Shown here: in pieces, positions 5,286 to 10,175 of the stretch
Layout: each line of letters starts with the position of its first letter
Position numbering within the stretch: position 1 is the stretch's first letter
Assembly: GCA_019415505.1 (NCBI GenBank)
Contig: DXZC01000074.1
Location: 1 to 10,175, forward strand
From: Peptococcaceae bacterium
GTDB lineage: Bacteria > Bacillota > Dehalobacteriia > UBA7702
Length of the DNA stretch: 10,175 bases
Direction of reading: 5' to 3'
Notes under the pieces: generated by a model
Seen by the model: only the letters and a program-made list of their open reading frames with translations
What the model was told of the DNA's origin: nothing
Databases searched by the model: none
Made by a program: the position numbers and the translations under genes

Positions 5286-6355
5286 AGTATAGCTTTAGCC
5301 TTTTGTAGGGTTTCCTCGTATTCAAATTCCAATTCAGACTCAAAGGTAATGCCGCCGCCAACGCCTAAACGGTATAAGCCGTCCTGATAGAGGGCTGTGC
5401 GGATGATGATATTAAGGTCTAAGGAGCCGTCTAAGGATATATAGCCTAAGGAGCCGGTATATATATTTCTGGCGCTGTGTTCCAATTCGTCAATTATCTC
5501 CATTGCTCGGAGCTTTGGGGCGCCGGTAATGGAGCCGCCGGGAAAAGCGGCGGCAATGAGGTCCATGGCGTTTAAACCAGGCGCCAATGTGGCCTCAATA
5601 GTAGACACCAGGTGGAACACTGTTGCATACTCTTCTATAGCGAATAACTCCGTTACCTGTACTGAGCCGGGGCGGGCAATGCGGTTTAAATCGTTGCGCT
5701 CCAAGTCCACAATCATCAATAGCTCGCTTTGGTCCTTGCCGGAGTTGCGCAACTCCTCCTTGAGGGCCGCGTCCTCCTCTGGGGTGTCTCCTCTTTTTCT
5801 GGTTCCCTTGATGGGTCTGGTGACCACTACATTGTCGCGCATGGACATGAACCTTTCCGGCGAGGCGGAAATTATCGTGAAATCGCCATAATTCAAGTAA
5901 CCGCCAAAAGGGGAGGGGTTTATATGCCTAAGCCGTAAAAAGGCGTCGTATGGCTTTCTGGCGCTCTTTACGGTCAGGTGCTGTGTTAAGTTGGCGATGT
6001 AAATATCCCCGGCCACAATATAGTCAATCATTTTATCTATGGCGGACAAATAATCTTCATGGCGGAAATTGGCTTGTACTTCAATCGGTTGGAGCTGCCT
6101 TGTCCAATCCTGATTGGTCGTGGTCTTTAAGCTGGCGATGCGGGCCGCCAACTCGTCTACTGCTATTTGGGGGCTTCTCAGATGCCCGTTGGCAATGAGA
6201 AACACCCTCTGGGCCCTAAGATCCTCAATAATTAATTCGTCGTAAAAATTCAAGATGCAAAGGGGTATGTCAACCTCAGACGTATGCCTGGTGGTTATAC
6301 CCTCTTTTTTTAAGCCGTATTCATAAGAAAAGTAGCCGATAGCCCCATCCACCAA
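5270..6355 (-). CDS. pabB: Aminodeoxychorismate synthase component I, catalytic part of a frameshifted pabB
   Basis: This frame carries the chorismate-binding catalytic domain (PF00425) that aminates chorismate with ammonia from PabA. Ordered motifs, counted from the codon at 6355, are GDIYIANLTQ (116-125), NPSPFGGYL (146-154), SASPERF (163-169), TRPIKGTRKRG (179-189) and LLMIVDLERNDL. A long block FPGGSITGAPKLRAMEI and a C-terminal GVGGGITFESE follow. PIKGT, with a lysine, marks PabB; TrpE has PIAGT. The frame is open upstream to 6391 and reads RRENPTDLPLVDGAIGYF, which is proper PabB sequence. The GTG at 6355 is therefore not a natural start, and no ribosome binding site precedes it. Joined to the piece at 6363-6623 it would give about 450 residues, the usual PabB length. 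Family is certain; whether an intact enzyme is made is not. Confidence 0.88.
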   Translation of the reverse strand: MVDGAIGYFSYEYGLKKEGITTRHTSEVDIPLCILNFYDELIIEDLRAQRVFLIANGHLRSPQIAVDELAARIASLKTTTNQDWTRQLQPIEVQANFRHEDYLSAIDKMIDYIVAGDIYIANLTQHLTVKSARKPYDAFLRLRHINPSPFGGYLNYGDFTIISASPERFMSMRDNVVVTRPIKGTRKRGDTPEEDAALKEELRNSGKDQSELLMIVDLERNDLNRIARPGSVQVTELFAIEEYATVFHLVSTIEATLAPGLNAMDLIAAAFPGGSITGAPKLRAMEIIDELEHSARNIYTGSLGYISLDGSLDLNIIIRTALYQDGLYRLGVGGGITFESELEFEYEETLQKAKAILEALQ

Positions 6356-6362
6356 CGGTAGG

Positions 6363-6623
6363 TCAGTGGGATTTTCCCGGCGATGCGCGGGTTAAATATT
6401 CCTTGAGGAATTGTTCAAAAGTGACTGTGGCTTTGCGGCCGTTGATGGTGAATTCCCGGCCCTTTACCAGTTTGAGATAGGGCCGCCTGCCGATAATGGT
6501 ATAGCGCCCCAGGCTGTTCTCCAGGGAGGAATCGAGAATTACCGCGTCTGTCTCGTCCTTAAAAAGGGAAAATATTTCAATGGCTTTTTTATAGGGCTTT
6601 AGCTCTTTGATTACTTGTTGCAT
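6363..6623 (-). pseudogene. pabB: N-terminal fragment of frameshifted pabB
   Basis: These 86 codons encode the start of the PabB N-terminal domain, including AVILDSSLENSLGRYTIIG (residues 28-46) and GREFTINGRKATVTFEQFLKEYL (first part at about 55), and then run into a spurious TGA at 6363-6365. The true continuation is one base off: the next frame gives RRENPTDLPLVDG directly into the catalytic domain. Removing one base from the GCGCGGG tract at 6385-6391 would restore reading as LTRHRRENPTD. The ATG at 6623 lies 35 bases inside pabA, with GGTGG about 8 and GAGGAG about 13 bases upstream, so translation is probably coupled to pabA. Alternatives are a sequencing or assembly error, a true null allele, or ribosomal frameshifting. 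Confidence 0.8.
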
Positions 6624-7206
6624 TGTTCTGCCACCACTCCTCTGTTAGTCGGGAAAAGTTCCCTAAAAGTTCATGCCCGCACTGGGTCAATACTGCTTCA
6701 GGATGAAATTGTACGCCGTAAATGGGATAGTCCCGGTGGGACAAGGCCATAACGGTATTGTTTTCATCATAGGCGTCCACCCTTATTTCCGGCGGTAAAG
6801 TTGCCGCGTCCACCACTAGGGAATGGTACCTGGTAACCTGTAGGGGATTGGGCAGGTCTTTAAATAGGCCGGCGCCGTTATGGGTTATGGGCGTAACCTT
6901 ACCGTGAACCGGCGTTAGGCCCTTGCGGGTTACAGCGCCGAAGGTATGGGCGATTGTCTGGTGACCGAGGCAAACTCCTAAGATGGGAATTTTGCCGGCA
7001 AATTCCTGGATAATCTCCGGGCAAATACCTGTCTGGGCCGGGGTTTTCGGCCCTGGGGAAATCACTAAAGCCCTAGGCTGTAGAGCTTTAATATAAGCTA
7101 TGCTCACCTCGTTGTTGCGCCTTATCATAACCTCCTGGTTAAGCTCCTGAAAGTAGGCGACAAGGTTAAAAACAAAGGAATCGAAATTATCCACCATTAA
7201 ATACAT
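6589..7206 (-). CDS. pabA: Aminodeoxychorismate synthase component II, glutamine amidotransferase
   Basis: PabA hydrolyses glutamine and passes ammonia to PabB. The 205-residue protein is a class I (triad) glutamine amidotransferase (PF00117). It shows the N-terminal MVDNFDSFVFNLV (4-16), the oxyanion-strand motif SPGPKTPAQTG (50-60), nucleophile C79 in GVCLGHQ (77-83), and H168 and E170 in GVQFHPEA (164-171). All three catalytic residues are present. PabA and TrpG are often the same or interchangeable; the adjacent PIKGT-type pabB and pabC point to folate rather than tryptophan. The start at ATG 7206 has AGGAGG six bases upstream. The gene opens the operon and overlaps pabB by 35 bases. Its last dozen residues (about 194-205) are a slightly long tail compared with usual PabA proteins. 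Confidence 0.93.
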   Translation of the reverse strand: MYLMVDNFDSFVFNLVAYFQELNQEVMIRRNNEVSIAYIKALQPRALVISPGPKTPAQTGICPEIIQEFAGKIPILGVCLGHQTIAHTFGAVTRKGLTPVHGKVTPITHNGAGLFKDLPNPLQVTRYHSLVVDAATLPPEIRVDAYDENNTVMALSHRDYPIYGVQFHPEAVLTQCGHELLGNFSRLTEEWWQNNATSNQRAKAL

Positions 7207-7400
7207 AAAAGTCCTCCTCCGTCGATATATTTATTAGTGAAGGTTGTAGTTCTAGCCCTTGTTATTCTAGGGGCTAAAGAGTAGTCCCTTATAGGTATTT
7301 CCCCAGCTGAACTATACCTGAGCAGATTAGCAGGTACCCGCGGGGACTTCTGCCAGGTCCCTGTTAGGGTTACTTCCCGGCCAGAGAAAAACCGCCTGTA
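7207..7400 (-). promoter_or_regulatory. Long structured leader of the pab operon with competing stems
   Basis: Between the upstream repeat array and pabA lies a GC-rich stretch full of complementary segments. Bases 7315-7320 (CAGGTA on the minus strand) can pair with 7331-7336, while the shifted segment 7314-7319 can pair with 7293-7298; the two stems exclude each other. Other perfect short stems are 7343-7347 with 7357-7361, and 7253-7258 with 7271-7276. The last one lies about 30 bases upstream of the pabA ribosome binding site. No T-box AGGGTGGNACCGCG or known riboswitch core was recognised, and no convincing promoter was found in it. Confidence 0.45.
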
Positions 7401-7431
7401 TAAACTGGAGAAACATAAAGCCCTAAAAACC

Positions 7432-7525
7432 GGCTAGAAAAAACAAGGCCGCAGAAAAACAAGGCTAGAGAAAAGCAGGGCTAGAAAAAAACAAAGCTAC
7501 AGAAAAACCTGCTAGAGAAAAACAA
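7432..7525. repeat. Short A-rich tandem repeat array, about six copies of 15-18 bp
   Basis: Plus-strand units follow the pattern GGCTAGAGAAAAACAA: copies begin near 7432, 7447, 7463, 7478, 7495 and 7511, with internal changes such as GGCCGCAG and GCTACAG. A related piece, CCAGAGAAAAACC, lies at 7381-7393. On the pab-transcribed strand the units read TTTTTCTCTAGCC, a pyrimidine-rich series. The array sits between the terminator of the SLH gene and the pabA leader, so the whole 7207-7636 interval holds leader, array and terminator and no gene. Confidence 0.65.
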
Positions 7526-7557
7526 AAACGGGGAAACCCTTGCGAGTTCTCCCGTTT
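7520..7557 (-). terminator. Intrinsic terminator of the CHAP/SLH gene
   Basis: On the minus strand AAACGGGAGAA (7557-7547) pairs with TTCCCCGTTT (7535-7526) with one bulged base, and is followed by a T-run from 7528 down (TTTTTGTTTTT). It lies about 80 bases after the stop codon at 7637. Confidence 0.75.
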
Positions 7558-7636
7558 AAATATCCTTTGGTCGTTGAGAATTAAACCAAAACTATAAAAG
7601 TTTACTATATTCAGTTTTGTTATTCAGTTTTCAGGC

Positions 7637-8815
7637 TTATAAATCAAGCAATCTGTACAATACGGTAGCGGCTTCAGCTCTGGTAGCATTAGCTGTGGGG
7701 GCAAAGTTGTTATTACCTTTTCCGGTCATTATACCGGAGCCGACCATGTAGCTAACAGCGTCTCCTGCCCAGGAGTCGATTTTTTGCTTATCAGAGAAAT
7801 TGCTGGTACCGGAGGTAAGGCTTAGTCCCTTGAACATAGCATAATTATAGAGGATTTGCGCCATTTCTTGCCTGGTAATTTTATCCTCAGGCGCGAAGCT
7901 ATTGGCGGTTTTACCCTTAATTATGCCCTTTTGCTGGGCCCAATTAACATAGGTATAGGACCAATGGGAAGATTTAACATCACTAAACCTTTGGGTGGTG
8001 TAGTTGGGCACGTTATTACCGTTGTTAATGGCGTCTGTGCCAATCATCTTAATAAATTGAGCTCTGGTTACGGAACCCTCCGGCTGAAATGTGCCGTCTC
8101 CCATACCGTTAATTATTTTAAGGTTAACCAGGGCCGTGATATAATCATAAGCCCAGTGGGAGGTAGATAAATCCCTAAAGGAACCTGGCGAATCATTATT
8201 TTGCGATCCACCGTTCACTACTGGCGTGTAAACGGTATAGGTACCGGCATACTGGCCGCCATAGGGAATCACCCGGTTTTTGGCCGCGTAAACAGTGCTA
8301 CCAGAGTACCAGGACCAGTTTTGCTCAATTAGGGTAAGTTGGGAGCCGTTGACACTTTTAATAACTGCATAGTGACCATAACTTTTGCCCCGTTGTTCAG
8401 CGGTGGCATAAATGTAGTCACCAGGTTTCGGTGAGGTCGTAACCTTGAATCCCTTTAATGAACTGCCATACACGGTTTTATAATAACGTGTAATGTATTC
8501 CGAGCATTGGAAGTCAGAACCGCTGGTTTTTGGTTCATAATAAGCAGGCACGTTATTATATGTATCTACGATCTGCTTATAGTAAGTAACAGCTACTCTG
8601 TCATAGCTAATACTGGCGTCCATGCCGGATTTGGCAGATGAGAGTGAGGATACACCCTCCTCGGTCTCCACTCCTGAGGGGTAATTTTCAGCTTCCATAG
8701 CGGCAAAAGCTTCCTCTGCTGATATAAAACCGTCATCGGTTTCCTTGGCCGCTATACTCATGGAAAGTGAAAGTATCATTACGAGAGACAGCACCGAGAT
8801 TATTATCTGTTTCAT
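7637..8815 (-). CDS. Secreted CHAP-domain protein with three SLH anchoring domains
   Basis: The 392-residue precursor begins with a typical signal peptide (KQ, a hydrophobic core at 4-20, and a cleavage-like AAA at about 21-24). A CHAP-type amidase/peptidase domain follows at about 95-170, with candidate catalytic C104 in DFQCSEY, H148 in YGHYAVI and E164 in LIEQNW. The PKPGDYIYA block (129-137) is typical. After a Gly/Asn/Ser linker, three S-layer homology domains span about 213-258, 277-325 and 340-390, each ending in a TRxE/TRAQ-type motif (TRAQF, TRQEM, TRAEA). SLH triplets bind secondary cell-wall polymers, so the protein should sit on the cell surface and act on peptidoglycan. AAAGGA about seven bases upstream of the ATG is the ribosome binding site. 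It is a single-gene unit with its own promoter and terminator. Substrate bond is unknown. Confidence 0.88.
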   Translation of the reverse strand: MKQIIISVLSLVMILSLSMSIAAKETDDGFISAEEAFAAMEAENYPSGVETEEGVSSLSSAKSGMDASISYDRVAVTYYKQIVDTYNNVPAYYEPKTSGSDFQCSEYITRYYKTVYGSSLKGFKVTTSPKPGDYIYATAEQRGKSYGHYAVIKSVNGSQLTLIEQNWSWYSGSTVYAAKNRVIPYGGQYAGTYTVYTPVVNGGSQNNDSPGSFRDLSTSHWAYDYITALVNLKIINGMGDGTFQPEGSVTRAQFIKMIGTDAINNGNNVPNYTTQRFSDVKSSHWSYTYVNWAQQKGIIKGKTANSFAPEDKITRQEMAQILYNYAMFKGLSLTSGTSNFSDKQKIDSWAGDAVSYMVGSGIMTGKGNNNFAPTANATRAEAATVLYRLLDL

Positions 8816-8851
8816 GACAATCCTTTCTTATCCAATTGTAATAATGTGGTA

Positions 8852-8880
8852 ATTATAATACAAATTTATGTAAAAATCAA
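8852..8880 (-). promoter_or_regulatory. Sigma-A type promoter of the CHAP/SLH gene
   Basis: On the minus strand TTGATT (8880-8875) is followed by exactly 17 bases and a perfect TATAAT (8857-8852). The -10 box ends about 36 bases before the ATG at 8815, giving a short leader. Confidence 0.8.
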
Positions 8881-8926
8881 ATTTGCCTGTATAAGGCCGC
8901 TTTTTTAATGCAATTTTAATGTTTTT

Positions 8927-9787
8927 TTAATACTCTTTTTTTAGTCGTTTTATACATTTTCCCAGGTCAGGCGGCATTTGGGCCAAAACCGCGGTTTGGC
9001 TATTTTTAGTAAAAAAAATTATTTTTTGGCAATGAAGTGCCTGTCTGAGCATAATATCTTTGTGACCGCCGTATAAATCATCGCCAGCCAGAGGATGGCC
9101 CAAATAAGCCATATGAACCCTAATTTGATGGGTTCGGCCCGTTTCCAGTTTGAGACTTAAAAGCGTGTGGTCGCGAAAGCGTTCTAAAACCTGGTAATGG
9201 GTAACTGCCGGCTGCCCTAATGTAAAATCCACCTTCCTGGTAATTACGGAGCCGGATACCCTCATCAGGGGGGCGCTAACTGTGCCTTGGTCGGCGGTAA
9301 AGACCCCTTCCGCCAAGGCGATATACTCCTTTTTCAGATTTTTTCCCAGCTTAACCGCGGTCAGGCGGTTTTTGGCGATTAAGCATAAGCCGGTGGTATG
9401 GCGGTCCAGCCGCCCCAGGGGACGAAAGGGAGTATTGGGATGTAAATAGACAAAATAGTTGCCCAGCGCATCGCTAAAACCCCGGGCCGCCGGGTGCACT
9501 AAGATATTGTCGGGCTTGTCAAAGATTAAAACATTCTCATCTTCATATGCTATGGGAATATGTAAATCGCCGTTAGGCAGTAAGGGGGTGGATTTATCGG
9601 GAAAATCCACCTCAATTTTTTCGTTGGGGTAGACTGGTTCTATTTGCCGGCGAAATTCGCCGTTCACTGTTACGCCGCCCTTTTGCCGCAGGGTTTTAAG
9701 CATGCTGGCAGAGTAGCCTTGCTGCCTTAAAAAGCTGCCCAGGGTGGTTTCTGAATCTACATTATCTACATTGTAAAACTTTTTCAT
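8927..9787 (-). CDS. RluA-family RNA pseudouridine synthase (RluD-like)
   Basis: This enzyme family converts uridine to pseudouridine in rRNA or tRNA. The 286-residue protein has an N-terminal S4-like RNA-binding domain (about 14-60; LGSFLRQQG and TVNGEFR) and a catalytic domain from about 78 on. In that domain YEDENVLIFDKPDNILVHP (81-99) and LGRLDRHTTGL (124-134), with catalytic D128, are clear. Near the end comes LETGRTHQIRVHMAYLGHPLAGDDLYGG (first part at about 216). The motif has G in place of the usual H before RLD and H-T-T in place of D-T-S after it, a variant seen in Firmicute homologues. The paralogue, and hence target, cannot be fixed. AAGG lies ten bases before the ATG, a weak ribosome binding site. 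No clear terminator separates it from the SLH gene. Confidence 0.93.
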   Translation of the reverse strand: MKKFYNVDNVDSETTLGSFLRQQGYSASMLKTLRQKGGVTVNGEFRRQIEPVYPNEKIEVDFPDKSTPLLPNGDLHIPIAYEDENVLIFDKPDNILVHPAARGFSDALGNYFVYLHPNTPFRPLGRLDRHTTGLCLIAKNRLTAVKLGKNLKKEYIALAEGVFTADQGTVSAPLMRVSGSVITRKVDFTLGQPAVTHYQVLERFRDHTLLSLKLETGRTHQIRVHMAYLGHPLAGDDLYGGHKDIMLRQALHCQKIIFFTKNSQTAVLAQMPPDLGKCIKRLKKEY

Positions 9788-9853
9788 AAATTAGTTACCT
9801 TATATTAATCATCAGCGAGATTAAATAGTCTTTAAAACTGAAAATCATAGCAA

Positions 9854-9896
9854 ATCTAAGAAATATGGTAATCTAAGAAATCATAACATTTCTTAG
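9854..9896. repeat. Two direct and one inverted copy of CTAAGAAAT upstream of the pseudouridine synthase
   Basis: AATCTAAGAAAT occurs at 9854-9864 and again at 9871-9881 (17-bp period; ends approximate), and CTAAGAAAT is repeated inverted at 9888-9896 (ATTTCTTAG). The second and third copies form a perfect 9-bp stem with a 6-base loop. It lies 70-110 bases upstream of the pseudouridine synthase ATG and may be an operator. Confidence 0.6.
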
Positions 9897-10175
9897 CTTT
9901 TGGTCTTTTATCAGCAGTTAAAAATATTTTGCCGTGACCTTATTAAGCCGCAATCCGCCGCCTTTGCCGGCCAGTGGCAGGCTGGTAAAAGTTGTCTCCT
10001 AAAAATCATACGCTGTATATTATGTTTATGATACTCCCCTTACTTCTACCAGGTCTTATGTTTCTGGTGGCGGCTTTTTCGCGCGGTAAATGGCCTTATT
10101 TTTAATGTATAAAATGAAGGCCGGTAACCTAAAAAGCCGGATAGAGCTTAACCATTTGTTTATACTATCAGAAAT
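9897..10175. other. Intergenic right edge with no clear gene
   Basis: No ORF with a ribosome binding site is visible. On the minus strand a frame is open from the edge to TAA at 10058-10056 (39 codons, including SINKWLSSIRLF and NKAIYRAKKPP). It is followed 24 bases later by a weak hairpin (10032-10027 with 10010-10005) and TTTT, so it may be the tail of a gene outside the window. On the plus strand a frame from ATG 10089 is open to the edge but has no ribosome binding site. The evidence does not decide between them. Confidence 0.3.

Noticed and set aside
7321..7361. T-box-like GGTACCCGCG string on the plus strand
   Set aside because: It lacks the AGGGTGG lead-in, and there is no plus-strand gene downstream to regulate.
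7856..8170. Plus-strand ORF inside the SLH gene
   Set aside because: It is antisense to clearly coding SLH repeats and has no ribosome binding site.

Overview
The window looks like chromosomal DNA of an anaerobic, low-to-mid GC Firmicute of the Clostridia/Negativicutes type. The signs are strong GGAGG-type ribosome binding sites, vegetative TTGAxx/TATAAT promoters, an SLH-anchored secreted protein, a stand-alone PurO-type IMP cyclohydrolase and a TraX-family membrane protein. I cannot name a genus from sequence alone. No transposase, integrase, tRNA, rRNA or CRISPR array was found.

Left part (1-3195). A truncated two-helix membrane protein, probably a sensor/regulator, runs off the left edge on the minus strand. 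It is transcribed divergently from a plus-strand cluster of ECF-type sigma factor, TraX-family acyltransferase-like membrane protein, and a single-pass protein with an extracytoplasmic DUF4367-like domain (anti-sigma-like). A hairpin ends the cluster. The layout suggests an envelope-sensing sigma/anti-sigma pair with a surface-modifying enzyme between them; that role is inferred.

Middle (3262-4223). A single-gene unit encodes IMP cyclohydrolase (purine synthesis), with an extended -10 promoter. It is followed by two strong hairpins facing opposite ways, so convergent transcripts from this gene and the pab genes probably overlap at their 3' ends.

Right-centre (4243-7636, minus strand). A pabA-pabB-pabC operon makes p-aminobenzoate for folate. 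Three things are unusual. pabB is split by a one-base frameshift. pabB and pabC are separated by about 300 bp of degenerate 18-bp tandem repeats whose two ends resemble the pabB stop/pabC ribosome-binding-site junction. The pabA leader is long and structured, and is preceded by a second short A/T-rich repeat array.

Right part (7637-10175, minus strand). A secreted CHAP-domain protein with three SLH domains has its own promoter and terminator. Upstream of it lies an RluA-family pseudouridine synthase. The last 388 bp hold a direct/inverted repeat cluster and only ambiguous coding potential at the edge.
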